Shown here in pieces: positions 26,116 to 36,204 of a DNA stretch of 64,000 bases (positions are counted from its first letter, which is position 1; every line of letters begins with the position of its first letter). The notes under the pieces are model-generated. The model worked only from the letters and a program-made list of their open reading frames with translations, was not told the DNA's origin and searched no databases. The translations under genes and the position numbers were made by a program. Source of the DNA: an uncultured Dorea sp. (GTDB lineage: Bacteria; Bacillota; Clostridia; Lachnospirales; Lachnospiraceae); assembly GCA_900543415.1 (NCBI GenBank), contig UQRE01000002.1, forward strand, positions 56,263 through 120,262. The letters run 5' to 3'.

Positions 26116-27876
26116 ATGGAACGATGGGTGATGCTTCGCAAAGGAGCGGATTTTGATAAGATTTCCCGGACTTTTGGAATCAGCAGGAGACTGGCGAGTC
26201 TGATACGGAACCGGAATATACAAGGTGAGGCGGAAATCGGGAAATATTTGAATGGGACATTGTCAGATCTGTATGATGGAATGCTTCTGAAAGATATGGA
26301 CAAAGCGATTGACATTCTAAGGGAAAAGATTGCAGAAGCTAAGAAGCTTCGAGTGATCGGAGACTATGATATCGATGGTGTAAATGCGGCGTATATTCTG
26401 ATGGAAGGATTAAAAAGGCTGGGTGCGGAAGTGGACGGTGATATCCCTGATCGCATTGCCGATGGTTATGGATTGAGCGAAGAACTGATCCGGAGGGCAT
26501 ATGAAGATCACATAGATACAATTCTTACTTGTGATAATGGGATTGCTGCCGGGGAAGAAATTGCATATGCGAAACACCTCGGAATGACAGTGATCGTCAC
26601 TGATCATCATGAGGTTCCGTATGAAGAAATTGACGGAGAACGAAGGGAAGTGCTTCCGGCGGCAGACGCGGTTATTGATCCGAAAAGATCGGATTGTGAT
26701 TATCCGTTTCAAGGACTGTGCGGAGCGGCAGTTGCCTATAAATTGATCGAGTGTCTTCACGAGTCAGTGGGGCGGGATGCGGAAGATCTGGATGATCTGA
26801 TTGAAAATGTTGCCATCGCTACGGTTGGAGATGTGATGGATCTGGTAGATGAAAATCGGATTTTTGTAAAAGAAGGTCTGGCAATGCTGAAACGAACTTC
26901 GAATCTGGGACTTAAAGCGCTCATTGACTGCACCGGAATTCACAGAGAACAGTTGAATGCTTATCATATCGGCTTTGTGCTGGGACCATGTCTGAACGCC
27001 AGTGGAAGATTGGATACCGCCAAGCGGGCACTGGAACTGTTGTGCGCAAAAGATGCCAAAGAGGCTGCGGTACTGGCTGGTGATCTGAAAGGACTAAATG
27101 ACAGCCGAAAGGATATGACGGTAAAGGCTGTGGAGACAGCGATTGCTCAGGTGGAAGAAGAGGGGATAGGCGAAGATAAGGTCCTGGTACTGTATTTGCC
27201 GGATTGTCATGAAAGTCTTGCTGGCATTGTGGCAGGGCGAATCAGAGAACGTTATTATCGACCGGTGTTTGTAATTACTGATGGAAGAGAAGGGTTGAAA
27301 GGTTCCGGGCGTTCGATTGAAACTTATCATATGTACGAAGCGCTGCACGAATGTGAGAAACTGTTGCTCAGATATGGCGGACATAGGATGGCGGCCGGTT
27401 TGTCTTTGGAAAAGAAGAATCTGGAAGCTTTGCGGAGAACATTGAATGAAACATGCCGGTTGACCAAGGAAGATCTGATGGAAAAAGTAGTCATTGATAT
27501 GGAGCTCCCTTTTTCTTATGTAACAGAAGAACTGGTGGAAGAACTGTCCCTTCTGGAACCATTTGGAAAAGGAAATACGAAGCCTGTGTTTGCCGGAAGA
27601 AATATTGAACTGTTAAACGGGAAAATTCTTGGGAAAAATAAAAATGTGTTAAAGCTTCGTGTGCGAGACGAACAAGAAGTAGTGATCGATGCAGTTTATT
27701 TTGGGAATCTGGAAACATTTTCGGAGACATTGTGTGGAAAATACGGAGCGTATGCTATGGATGCTCTTCTACGCGGAGAAGGGAAGGGAATGAAGCTTTC
27801 TCTTACTTATTACCCGGATATTAATGAATATAGGGGGAAGAAAAGTCCGCAAATTGTGATTACGCATTGTCAGTAG
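26116..27876 (+). CDS. recJ: single-stranded-DNA exonuclease RecJ
   Basis: DHH-family 5'-3' exonuclease in recombination and mismatch repair. Motifs: VIGDYDIDGVNAAYIL (motif I), TCDNGIAAGEE, VTDHHEVPYEE (the DHH), ATVGDVMDL, then GRSIETYHMYEAL and RYGGHRMAAGLSLE of the DHHA1 domain, and a C-terminal OB-like domain. ATG 26116 is preceded by GGAAGAAGAAAC; the in-frame start at 26068 overlaps the tail of the terminator region. 586 residues is normal for the Gram-positive form. Confidence 0.94.
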   Translation: MERWVMLRKGADFDKISRTFGISRRLASLIRNRNIQGEAEIGKYLNGTLSDLYDGMLLKDMDKAIDILREKIAEAKKLRVIGDYDIDGVNAAYILMEGLKRLGAEVDGDIPDRIADGYGLSEELIRRAYEDHIDTILTCDNGIAAGEEIAYAKHLGMTVIVTDHHEVPYEEIDGERREVLPAADAVIDPKRSDCDYPFQGLCGAAVAYKLIECLHESVGRDAEDLDDLIENVAIATVGDVMDLVDENRIFVKEGLAMLKRTSNLGLKALIDCTGIHREQLNAYHIGFVLGPCLNASGRLDTAKRALELLCAKDAKEAAVLAGDLKGLNDSRKDMTVKAVETAIAQVEEEGIGEDKVLVLYLPDCHESLAGIVAGRIRERYYRPVFVITDGREGLKGSGRSIETYHMYEALHECEKLLLRYGGHRMAAGLSLEKKNLEALRRTLNETCRLTKEDLMEKVVIDMELPFSYVTEELVEELSLLEPFGKGNTKPVFAGRNIELLNGKILGKNKNVLKLRVRDEQEVVIDAVYFGNLETFSETLCGKYGAYAMDALLRGEGKGMKLSLTYYPDINEYRGKKSPQIVITHCQ

Positions 27877-27897
27877 TAGTAAAATGTGTAGAATTGT

Positions 27898-27926
27898 TTG
27901 AAAAATAAAGCGACTAATGCTATACT
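27898..27926 (+). promoter_or_regulatory. sigma-A promoter for rel
   Basis: TTGAAA (27898-27903) and TATACT (27921-27926) with a 17-base spacer, about 110 bases upstream of the rel start. Confidence 0.6.
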
Positions 27927-28039
27927 TATTACGTGTTTTTAGCTTAGTTGAATCTTAGACGAAGGGAAAGCTTTCGAAGAGATTCAAGGCAGGAAGAATG
28001 TGAGATTATGAGAGAAAAGAGGAAGGGGGAGGCAATGAG

Positions 28040-30391
28040 ATGTCAACAAAAGCGACGACTTATGAATCTTTAGACAACAAGATCGCTGCCAGCACATTGA
28101 CAGAGGATCTGGTAAAAGGGCTGGAAGTTGTAGATGGTCATGCAATCAAAGAGAAAAAAGATTACGAAAAACCAGATGAATTATATGACATGTTAATTGC
28201 CCGTATCCGACAGTATCATCCGTCTACGGATATCAGCATGATTGAAAAGGCTTACGAATTAGCCAAGAAAGCACATGGAAATCAATGCCGGAAGTCCGGA
28301 GAGCCATACATTGTACACCCACTTTGGGTGGCCATTATTCTGGCAAATCTGGAGATGGATAAAGAAACGATCGTGGCAGGAATGCTCCATGACGTAGTAG
28401 AGGATACCGAGGTCACAGACGGAGAGATAGAAAAGGAATTTGGAAAAGAAGTAGCGCTTCTGGTAGACGGTGTTACAAAATTGGGACAGCTGTCTTATTC
28501 TTCAGATAAACTGGAGGTGCAGGCGGAAAATTTAAGAAAGATGTTTCTCGCAATGGCGAAAGATATCCGTGTCATTATCATTAAACTGGCAGACCGTCTT
28601 CACAACATGCGGACCTTGCAGTTCATGACGCCGGCAAAGCAGAAAGAAAAAGCAAAAGAAACAATGGATATCTATGCTCCGATTGCGCAGAGACTTGGTA
28701 TTTCCAAGATCAAGACGGAGCTTGACGACCTTGCGCTTAAATATTCCCAGCCGGAAGTATTTTTTGATCTCGTAGCTCAGATCAATGCGAGAAAAACAGA
28801 ACGTGAAGAATTTGTAGATCAGATTGTGGCAGAAGTTTCCAAACACATGGAAAACGCACATATTAAATGTGAGATCAGCGGACGTGTCAAACATTTCTTC
28901 AGCATTTACCGTAAGATGGTCAATCAGGACAAAACCGTAGACCAGATCTATGATCTGTTTGCGGTGCGCATCATTGTAGATTCTGTCAAAGACTGTTATG
29001 CTGCGCTTGGCGTGATTCATGAAATGTATACGCCGATTCCGGGGCGTTTTAAAGACTATATCGCAATGCCAAAAGCCAATATGTATCAGTCTCTTCATAC
29101 AACACTTATGAGTTCGGTAGGTCAGCCTTTTGAAATTCAGATCCGAACAGAAGAGATGCATAAGACTGCGGAATATGGTATTGCGGCTCACTGGAAATAT
29201 AAGGAAACCGGAGGAAGCAGTCAGAAGAATATTGAGACTCAGGCGGAAGAAAAATTAAGCTGGCTCAGACAGATCTTAGAGTGGCAGAGAGATATGTCTG
29301 ATAACCGTGAATTTTTAAATCTGATCAAGGGAGATCTGGATCTTTTCGCAGAAGATGTGTATTGCTTCACACCGCAGGGAGATGTAAAGAATCTGCCCAA
29401 TGGCTCTACACCGATCGACTTCGCGTATGCGATTCATAGTGCAGTTGGAAATAAGATGGTCGGTGCAAGGGTCAATGGTAAGCTTGTAAATATAGATTAT
29501 AAAATTCAAAATGGAGACAGAATTGAGATTTTAACTTCTCAGAACTCCAGAGGACCAAGCAGAGACTGGTTGAATATTGTAAAGAGTACGCAGGCTAAGA
29601 ACAAGATCAACCAGTGGTTTAAGAAAGAATTTAAAGAAAGCAATATTATTAAAGGTAAGGAAATGATCGCTGCTTACTGTAAAGCAAAATCTGTTACACT
29701 GAGCAACATCATGACAACGAAATATCAGGAGATCGTGCAGAAAAAGTACGGATTCAAAGATTGGGATGCTGTACTTGCAGCCATCGGACACGGAGGACTT
29801 AAGGAAGGTCAGGTTGTTAACCGTCTGGTAGAAGAATATGACAAAGAGCATAAGCAGGTGCTTACGGATGCAAGCGTGCTTGAGAAAGTGGCGGAAGCTT
29901 CCAAGAATAAAGTGCATATTGCCAAGTCTAAGAGTGGAATTGTAGTCAAAGGAATTGATGATGTGGCTGTGCGTTTCTCCCGATGCTGCAATCCGGTTCC
30001 GGGAGATGAGATCGTAGGATTTGTTACCCGCGGAAGAGGGTTGTCTATTCACCGTACGGACTGTGTCAATATGCTTCATCTTACAGAAGCAGAGCGCGCA
30101 AGGCTGATTGATGCAGAGTGGGAAGGAGACGTGGCTGAAAAGGCAGGCGGTCAGTATCTGGCAGAGATCAAGATTTATGCATACGACAGACAGGGCTTCC
30201 TTATGGAAATGTCGAAGATCTTCACAGAGATGGAAGTGGATGTGAAGTCAATGAATGTACGTACGAGCAAGCAGGGGACAGCGACCATTGAGATTGGATT
30301 TGTCGTACACGGAAGAGAAGAGCTTGAAAAAGTCAGCAAGAAGATCCAGCAGCTGGACGGTGTGATCGATATTGAAAGGGCGACAGGTTAG
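28040..30391 (+). CDS. relA: bifunctional (p)ppGpp synthetase/hydrolase Rel
   Basis: Ribosome-associated enzyme that makes and degrades the alarmone (p)ppGpp. The domain order is complete: HD hydrolase (HPLWVAIILANLEMDKETI, AGMLHDVVEDTEV), synthetase (YQSLHTTLMSSVGQPFEIQI), TGS (VYCFTPQGDVKNLP), zinc-finger/helical region (CCNPVPGDEIVGFVT), and C-terminal ACT. ATG 28040 follows GGGGGAGGC. The 783 residues include a longer than usual N-terminal lead of about 55 residues before the HD domain. It heads a run of genes rel, MBL hydrolase, hemZ, hisS, aspS. Confidence 0.97.
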   Translation: MSTKATTYESLDNKIAASTLTEDLVKGLEVVDGHAIKEKKDYEKPDELYDMLIARIRQYHPSTDISMIEKAYELAKKAHGNQCRKSGEPYIVHPLWVAIILANLEMDKETIVAGMLHDVVEDTEVTDGEIEKEFGKEVALLVDGVTKLGQLSYSSDKLEVQAENLRKMFLAMAKDIRVIIIKLADRLHNMRTLQFMTPAKQKEKAKETMDIYAPIAQRLGISKIKTELDDLALKYSQPEVFFDLVAQINARKTEREEFVDQIVAEVSKHMENAHIKCEISGRVKHFFSIYRKMVNQDKTVDQIYDLFAVRIIVDSVKDCYAALGVIHEMYTPIPGRFKDYIAMPKANMYQSLHTTLMSSVGQPFEIQIRTEEMHKTAEYGIAAHWKYKETGGSSQKNIETQAEEKLSWLRQILEWQRDMSDNREFLNLIKGDLDLFAEDVYCFTPQGDVKNLPNGSTPIDFAYAIHSAVGNKMVGARVNGKLVNIDYKIQNGDRIEILTSQNSRGPSRDWLNIVKSTQAKNKINQWFKKEFKESNIIKGKEMIAAYCKAKSVTLSNIMTTKYQEIVQKKYGFKDWDAVLAAIGHGGLKEGQVVNRLVEEYDKEHKQVLTDASVLEKVAEASKNKVHIAKSKSGIVVKGIDDVAVRFSRCCNPVPGDEIVGFVTRGRGLSIHRTDCVNMLHLTEAERARLIDAEWEGDVAEKAGGQYLAEIKIYAYDRQGFLMEMSKIFTEMEVDVKSMNVRTSKQGTATIEIGFVVHGREELEKVSKKIQQLDGVIDIERATG

Positions 30392-30395
30392 AAAT

Positions 30396-31016
30396 ATGAA
30401 AGTAGAAAAATTTGTAACAGGAATTATCAGTACCAATTGTTATCTTGTCATCAATGAAGATACGAAACAGGCAGTGGTCATTGACCCGGCTGCCTGTCCG
30501 TCCTATCTGATGAGCCATATTAAGTCAGAAGGGTTGAAGGTGGAAGCTATCCTTTTGACGCACGGACATTTTGATCACATTATGGGAATTGACGGATTTT
30601 TGTCAGAATTTGATGTGCCGGTATATGTTCATGAAGATGATGCGGATGCGATGGAAGATCCGGTGCTCAATCAGTCCTCTACCTATACATCCGGTTATAC
30701 ATTCGGCAAAGCCCGGTATCTGAGAGATCATCAGACGCTGGAGTTGGCTGGATATACCTTTCAGGTGATCCATACTCCGGGACATACAAAGGGAGGCTGC
30801 TGCTATTATGTGGCGTCGGAAGACGTGCTGTTCTCCGGAGATACATTATTCCAGAATTCTGTGGGACGTACGGACTTTGTCAACAGCAGCACATCCGATC
30901 TGGTGCATTCTGTAAGAGAGAAATTGTTCCTCCTTCCGGATGATACAATGGTTTATCCGGGGCATATGGGAGAGACGAAGATCGGGCATGAGAAGAAATA
31001 CAATCCATATGTATAG
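30396..31016 (+). CDS. MBL-fold hydrolase (glyoxalase II-like)
   Basis: A 206-residue metallo-beta-lactamase-fold hydrolase. The zinc motif is LTHGHFDHIMGIDGF, with further ligands in HTPGHTKGGCCYY and LFSGDTLFQNSVGRTD, and the closing PGHMGETKIGHEK. It starts four bases after rel and so is translated from the same message. Small hydrolases of this type often sit between rel and hisS in Firmicutes; substrate unknown. Confidence 0.88.
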   Translation: MKVEKFVTGIISTNCYLVINEDTKQAVVIDPAACPSYLMSHIKSEGLKVEAILLTHGHFDHIMGIDGFLSEFDVPVYVHEDDADAMEDPVLNQSSTYTSGYTFGKARYLRDHQTLELAGYTFQVIHTPGHTKGGCCYYVASEDVLFSGDTLFQNSVGRTDFVNSSTSDLVHSVREKLFLLPDDTMVYPGHMGETKIGHEKKYNPYV

Positions 31017-31041
31017 AAGAAATCGTAGATGGGAGTAAGTG

Positions 31042-32499
31042 ATGATGATCAAGATCATATGCAGCGCTCAGGCGTATACTTATAATGCCTATCATATTGT
31101 AAAGGCTTTTTATCCGGCGGTTGAGATTACCAACCATGTGGAGGAAAAAGCCTCTAATTATGTAGAAATCAACTTTTCTGACGGGCAAGTGATCGCGGTA
31201 GAAAAAGAAGAGATCAAAGCCGGGACAGATGCAGAGAAGAAAGCACAGATTGACAAAAAGCTATATGAAAAACTGTCGGAAAAATCAGGAAAGACGTTGG
31301 CGTGGGGGATTCTTACCGGAGTTCGTCCGACAAAGCTTGCGATGAAAAAGCTGGAAGAAGGCATGGAACCGGAAGCGTTTGTTTCATGGTTCCGACAGAC
31401 CTATCTGGTCAGCGAAGAAAAAGCAAGATTGGCATGGGAGATTGCCGGGCGAGAAAAGAAGCTTTTAGACCGGTTGGATTATGAGGATGGATACAGCCTG
31501 TATGTAGGAATCCCGTTTTGTCCTACAGTGTGCACATATTGTTCGTTTAGCTCCGGTGCATTAGAAGACTGGAAAGATTTCGTGGACGCCTATGTAGAGG
31601 TGCTCTGCAAAGAACTGGCATTTATCGGTGAGGTATCAAAAGAAAAGAAATTAAACTCCATTTATATAGGAGGAGGAACACCGACCAGCTTAAATGCAAG
31701 GCAGCTGGAACGAATACTTTCCTGTATTGATACACATTTTTCAAGAGAATATTTATTAGAGTATACGGTGGAAGCCGGACGCCCGGACAGTATTACAGAG
31801 GAAAAGCTGCAAGTGATCAAAGCGCATAAGGTCACAAGAATCTCCATTAATCCGCAGACCATGCAGCAGAAAACGCTGGATGTGATCGGAAGAAAGCATA
31901 CGGTGGAAGACATTTGCAGGACTTATGAGATGGCTCGAAGCCTTGGGTTTGATAACATTAACATGGATCTTATCGCAGGACTTCCCGGAGAGACCGCTCT
32001 TGATATGAAAGATACTCTGGAAAAGATAGGAAGACTTAAACCGGACAGCTTAACGGTGCACTCGCTTGCTATTAAGCGCGCGGCAAAGATGGGGCAGGAA
32101 GTGAAAGAAGGACAATCAGACGCTAGTGTGTGTAACATATCACCGGAGATTGGCGCTATGATAAGCGAGGCAGAAAAAGCGGCTGACGACATGGGGCTGA
32201 AGCCTTATTATCTGTATCGTCAGAAAAATATTGCCGGAAATTTTGAAAATGTAGGTTATGCAAAGGTTGACAAAGCAGGAATATACAATATACTTATTAT
32301 GGAAGAAAAGCAATCCATTATTGCCGCGGGGGCGGGAGCATCTACGAAAATTGTATTAAAGCAGCCGATGCTTCAACCGGGCAGTAAAAATCAGAAAAAG
32401 ACGAATTTGATCCGGCTGGAAAATGTAAAAGCAATTGATGCTTATATCCGCCGTATCGATGAGATGATAGAGCGAAAAGGAGAATGGCTATGGCGTTAA
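31042..32499 (+). CDS. hemZ: oxygen-independent coproporphyrinogen dehydrogenase-like HemZ
   Basis: Radical-SAM enzyme of the HemN/HemZ family. The protein of 485 residues has an N-terminal domain of about 150 residues, then the SAM Fe-S motif CPTVCTYCSFSSG and the SAM-binding stretch SIYIGGGTPTSLNARQL. GRPDSITEEKL, NPQTMQQKTLDVIGR and GFDNINMDLIAGLPGET are also typical. The start follows GGGAG with a choice of adjacent ATG codons at 31042 and 31045. No other haem genes are nearby, so the substrate in this organism is uncertain. It overlaps hisS by ten bases. Confidence 0.9.
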   Translation: MMIKIICSAQAYTYNAYHIVKAFYPAVEITNHVEEKASNYVEINFSDGQVIAVEKEEIKAGTDAEKKAQIDKKLYEKLSEKSGKTLAWGILTGVRPTKLAMKKLEEGMEPEAFVSWFRQTYLVSEEKARLAWEIAGREKKLLDRLDYEDGYSLYVGIPFCPTVCTYCSFSSGALEDWKDFVDAYVEVLCKELAFIGEVSKEKKLNSIYIGGGTPTSLNARQLERILSCIDTHFSREYLLEYTVEAGRPDSITEEKLQVIKAHKVTRISINPQTMQQKTLDVIGRKHTVEDICRTYEMARSLGFDNINMDLIAGLPGETALDMKDTLEKIGRLKPDSLTVHSLAIKRAAKMGQEVKEGQSDASVCNISPEIGAMISEAEKAADDMGLKPYYLYRQKNIAGNFENVGYAKVDKAGIYNILIMEEKQSIIAAGAGASTKIVLKQPMLQPGSKNQKKTNLIRLENVKAIDAYIRRIDEMIERKGEWLWR

Positions 32500-33755
32500 A
32501 GAAGAAACCGGTTACAGGCATGAAAGATATGCTGCCGGCAGAGATGGAGATCAGAGACTATCTCATCGGATTAATTAAAGAAACATATAAAACCTTCGGA
32601 TTTACCTCTATGGAAACACCTTGTGTCGAGCATATTGAAAATCTGTGCAGTAAACAGGGCGGAGATAATGAAAAGCTGATTTTTAAGATTATGAAACGCG
32701 GAGAAAAATTAAAGATTGACGAAGCGAAAGAAGAAAATGATCTGGCGGATGTCGGACTTCGCTATGACCTTACCGTTCCTTTAGCGAGATACTATGCGAA
32801 TCACGCCAATGAGCTTCCGTCACCTTTTAAGGCGCTTCAGATTGGAAATGTGTGGCGTGCAGACCGTCCGCAGAGAGGTCGTTTCCGCCAGTTTATGCAG
32901 TGTGATATTGACATTTTGGGAGAAGGCTCTGTATTGGCAGAAATCGAATTGATTCTTGCAACGACAGCAATGCTTGGCAAGCTTAATTTTAAAAACTTCA
33001 CAGTATGTATCAATGACCGTAATATTTTAAAGGCAATGGCGGCATACAGTGGATTTAAAGAGGAAGATTACGACGAAGTCTTCATCATTCTCGATAAAAT
33101 GGACAAGATCGGCGCAGAAGGCGTGGCAGGAGAGCTGGAAGAGATGGGCTATACAAGAGAAAATGTAGATACTTATCTGAAGCTTTTTGATGAAGTGGAA
33201 ACAGATCTGTCCGGTGTCCGTCATTTGAAAGAGAGACTGGGAGATTTCCTTAGCAGCGAAACAGCGGAAGGCATGGAGATGATCATGTCCAGCGTGGAGG
33301 CTGCAAAAGAGTGTGATTTCAAATTGAAATTTGATCCGACACTGGTAAGAGGACAGTCCTATTATACAGGAACGATCTTTGAAGTGACAATGGATGATTT
33401 TGGCGGTTCTGTGGCAGGCGGCGGCCGTTATGATAAAATGATCGGGAAGTTTACCGGTCAGGATACTCCTGCTTGCGGATTTTCCATTGGATTTGAGCGT
33501 ATTGTAATGCTGCTCTTAGAAAGTGGTTATGAAGTGCCTGGAGTAAGACAGAAAAAAGCATATCTTTTGGAGAAAAAGCTTCCGAAAGAAGGAATGCTGA
33601 AAGTATTAGAGCTTGCGAAAAAAGACAGAGAGTCCGGCAAACAAGTGCTGATCGTAAATATGAAGAAAAATAAAAAGTTCCAGAAAGAACAGCTGACGGA
33701 AGACGGATATCAAGAGATCATCGATTGTTATGCGGACAAAGTAGAGCAGTTATAA
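32490..33755 (+). CDS. hisS: histidyl-tRNA synthetase
   Basis: Class II synthetase charging tRNA-His. The 421 residues show motif 1 (near PCVEHIENLCSK), motif 2 (NVWRADRPQRGRFRQFMQCD), the histidine-binding LVRGQSYYTGTIFE, and motif 3 (GFSIGFERIVMLL). ATG 32490 is favoured over ATG 32484 because AAAGGAGA stands eight bases ahead of it. It overlaps the hemZ end. Confidence 0.96.
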   Translation: MALKKKPVTGMKDMLPAEMEIRDYLIGLIKETYKTFGFTSMETPCVEHIENLCSKQGGDNEKLIFKIMKRGEKLKIDEAKEENDLADVGLRYDLTVPLARYYANHANELPSPFKALQIGNVWRADRPQRGRFRQFMQCDIDILGEGSVLAEIELILATTAMLGKLNFKNFTVCINDRNILKAMAAYSGFKEEDYDEVFIILDKMDKIGAEGVAGELEEMGYTRENVDTYLKLFDEVETDLSGVRHLKERLGDFLSSETAEGMEMIMSSVEAAKECDFKLKFDPTLVRGQSYYTGTIFEVTMDDFGGSVAGGGRYDKMIGKFTGQDTPACGFSIGFERIVMLLLESGYEVPGVRQKKAYLLEKKLPKEGMLKVLELAKKDRESGKQVLIVNMKKNKKFQKEQLTEDGYQEIIDCYADKVEQL

Positions 33756-33775
33756 GAGAAAAGGAGAGAAAAATC

Positions 33776-35575
33776 ATGGCAGAGTCAATGCAGGGGTTAA
33801 AGAGAACCCATAGATGTGCAGAGTTATCTGCAGCAAATATCGGTGAAACTGTGACCATTATGGGATGGGTGCAGAAGAATCGTAATAAGGGAGGTCTTGT
33901 ATTTGTTGACGTAAGAGATCGTTCCGGTATTATTCAAGTCGTGTGCGAAGAAGGAAAAACAGATGCAGCGCTTATTGAGAAAGCTGCAAAGCTTCGTTCA
34001 GAATATGTTGTTGCAGTGGTTGGTAAAGTGGAGAAGCGTTCCGGTGCAGTAAATGAAAATCTTGCTACCGGTGAAATTGAAGTGATCCCAGAGGAGCTTC
34101 GTGTGTTGTCTGAGTCTGAGACACCACCGTTCCCGATTGAAGAAAACTCTAAGACAAAAGAAGAGATTCGTTTGAAATACAGATATCTGGATCTTAGAAG
34201 ACCGGATATGCAGAAAAATCTGATGATGAGAAGTAAAGTGGCAACACTGACTCGTCAGTTCTTAGCAGATGAAGGATTTATGGAGATTGAGACTCCGATC
34301 TTGATCGGAAGTACGCCGGAAGGCGCAAGAGATTACCTTGTTCCAAGTCGTATCCATCACGGACATTTTTATGCGCTTCCGCAATCTCCGCAGTTGTTTA
34401 AACAGATTTTAATGTGTTCCGGATGTGATCGTTATTTCCAGATTGCAAAATGTTTCCGTGACGAAGATCTTCGTGCAGACCGTCAGCCGGAATTTACACA
34501 GATCGATATGGAACTTTCTTTTGTAGATGTAGACGATGTCATTGATGTAAACGAAAGACTGCTTGCAAAATTATTTAAAGAAGTATTGGGAGAAGAAGTA
34601 ACACTTCCGATTCCGAGAATGACATGGCAGGAAGCAATGGATCGTTATGGCTCTGATAAGCCGGATATCCGTTTTGGCATGGAGCTTCAGGATGTAACAG
34701 AGGTCGTAAAAGATTGTGAGTTTGTTGTATTTAAAGGAGCAATCGAGCAAGGCGGAACTGTTCGCGGTATTAATGCCAAGGGGCAGGGATGCATGCCGAG
34801 AAAGAAAATTGACAAATTGGTAAGCTTTGCCAAAGATTACGGTGCAAAGGGACTTGCATACATTGCAATACAGGAAGATGGCACAGTAAAATCTTCTTTT
34901 GGTAAATTTATGAAAGAAGAAGAGATGGATGCGCTGATACAGGCAATGGGAGGAGAAAATGGAGACCTTCTTCTCTTTGCTGCCGATAAGAATAAAGTAG
35001 TATGGGCGGTACTCGGAGCACTTCGTCTGGAGCTGGCGCGTCAGATGGAACTTCTTGATAAGAGTGAGTATAAATTCCTCTGGGTAACAGAGTTCCCGCT
35101 TCTTGAGTGGAGTGACGAAGAAGAAAGATTTATGGCAATGCACCATCCATTTACGATGCCGATGGAGGAAGACCTTCAGTACATCGACAGTGATCCGGGA
35201 AGAGTGCGTGCGAAAGCATATGACATTGTACTGAACGGAAATGAGATCGGCGGAGGAAGTATCCGTATCTTCAACCCCGAGATTCAGAGCAAGATGTTTG
35301 AAGTGCTTGGATTTACACCGGAGCAGGCGCAGGAGCAGTTCGGATTCTTATTGACTGCATTCAAATATGGCGTGCCGCCTCACGCAGGACTTGCCTATGG
35401 TCTTGACCGTATGGTTATGCTGATGGCAAAAGAGGACAGTATCCGTGATGTCATTGCGTTCCCGAAAGTAAAAGATGCTTCAGATCTTATGACAGAAGCA
35501 CCGACAATGGTAGATGAGAAGCAGCTCGCAGAGCTTGGAATCACTGTTGTGGAAGAGGAAGAAGAGGAAGTTTAA
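33776..35575 (+). CDS. aspS: aspartyl-tRNA synthetase (bacterial type)
   Basis: Class II synthetase with the bacterial GAD insertion. An OB-fold anticodon-binding domain (GWVQKNRNKGGLVFVDVRDR) is followed by the catalytic domain, including PQSPQLFKQILMCSG, CFRDEDLRADRQPEFTQID and the C-terminal FGLDRMVMLM-type motif (AYGLDRMVML). 599 residues is the normal length. ATG 33776 follows AAGGAGAG; the in-frame start at 33725 is inside hisS. Separated by 20 bases from hisS. Confidence 0.97.
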   Translation: MAESMQGLKRTHRCAELSAANIGETVTIMGWVQKNRNKGGLVFVDVRDRSGIIQVVCEEGKTDAALIEKAAKLRSEYVVAVVGKVEKRSGAVNENLATGEIEVIPEELRVLSESETPPFPIEENSKTKEEIRLKYRYLDLRRPDMQKNLMMRSKVATLTRQFLADEGFMEIETPILIGSTPEGARDYLVPSRIHHGHFYALPQSPQLFKQILMCSGCDRYFQIAKCFRDEDLRADRQPEFTQIDMELSFVDVDDVIDVNERLLAKLFKEVLGEEVTLPIPRMTWQEAMDRYGSDKPDIRFGMELQDVTEVVKDCEFVVFKGAIEQGGTVRGINAKGQGCMPRKKIDKLVSFAKDYGAKGLAYIAIQEDGTVKSSFGKFMKEEEMDALIQAMGGENGDLLLFAADKNKVVWAVLGALRLELARQMELLDKSEYKFLWVTEFPLLEWSDEEERFMAMHHPFTMPMEEDLQYIDSDPGRVRAKAYDIVLNGNEIGGGSIRIFNPEIQSKMFEVLGFTPEQAQEQFGFLLTAFKYGVPPHAGLAYGLDRMVMLMAKEDSIRDVIAFPKVKDASDLMTEAPTMVDEKQLAELGITVVEEEEEEV

Positions 35576-35594
35576 AAAAATAAAATAAAGGCAG

Positions 35595-35659
35595 CCTCGG
35601 AAGAAGCCTTGTATCAAAATGTTTTGTGTGATATATTAGGCTTTCTCCGAGGTTTTTTT
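35595..35659 (+). terminator. terminator after hisS-aspS
   Basis: CCTCGGAAGAAGCCT pairs with AGGCTTTCTCCGAGG with one internal mismatch, then seven T. It ends the rel-aspS run. Confidence 0.92.
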
Positions 35660-35962
35660 GTTGGTGAGGACCTCTGCTTTTATTTGGAAAGAAGTACCTA
35701 CGATTGATTATTAGGAACATTTTTATCAACTGAACAAAATGATTCAATAAAAAGAAAAATAAGAGGATTTTTTCTATCGCCCTGCATCACGACCATGCAG
35801 GCTAACACTCGGGATTTTGGTTGATGTAATGTGCAATTTGCAATTTGGCGTATACTGTTATTATTGTATGGCTCTTTTGAAATTGGATAGTATGGGAGTA
35901 ACGATTGAGTATTAACAGGTGGTCATGTGTGCCCCCCCCTAAAAGGAAGAGAGGAAAAAGAA
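35660..35962. other. intergenic scar zone, no gene seen
   Basis: It holds a small palindrome CCTGCAT/ATGCAGG (35781-35801). At 35922-35937, GGTCATGTG runs directly into TGCCCCCC, which looks like two non-adjacent pieces of the IS200/IS605-type end found at 37557-37600. I see no reading frame with a ribosome binding site. Confidence 0.5.
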
Positions 35963-36193
35963 ATGAGATATATAATTTTTAGGATTTTGTTAGCTATGCG
36001 GAATTTTGTGCGGATAGTGACGACGTTATGTATTATTATAACAATAGGCATAGAAATAGCGAATCCGTTGATACCTTATAAAAATCTATATATTATATTG
36101 TTAGGTGTAGTACCTTTTTTGATCAGAATATATTACGATAAATTGTTATTTAGAGTAAAACCGGAAGATATGGACCTTTATCTTAGCAGTTAG
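35963..36193 (+). CDS. small membrane protein, function unknown
   Basis: A 76-residue protein with two hydrophobic segments at about residues 16-34 and 40-57. Its short hydrophilic tail contains FRVKPEDMDLY. AGAGG lies upstream of ATG 35963. Its end overlaps the ribosome binding site of the next gene. I recognise no family. Confidence 0.55.
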   Translation: MRYIIFRILLAMRNFVRIVTTLCIIITIGIEIANPLIPYKNLYIILLGVVPFLIRIYYDKLLFRVKPEDMDLYLSS

Positions 36194-36204
36194 GAGGGAT
36201 GATT

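Noticed and set aside
28532..29191. 219-codon minus-strand frame inside rel
   Set aside because: Antisense shadow of a conserved gene; no ribosome binding site.
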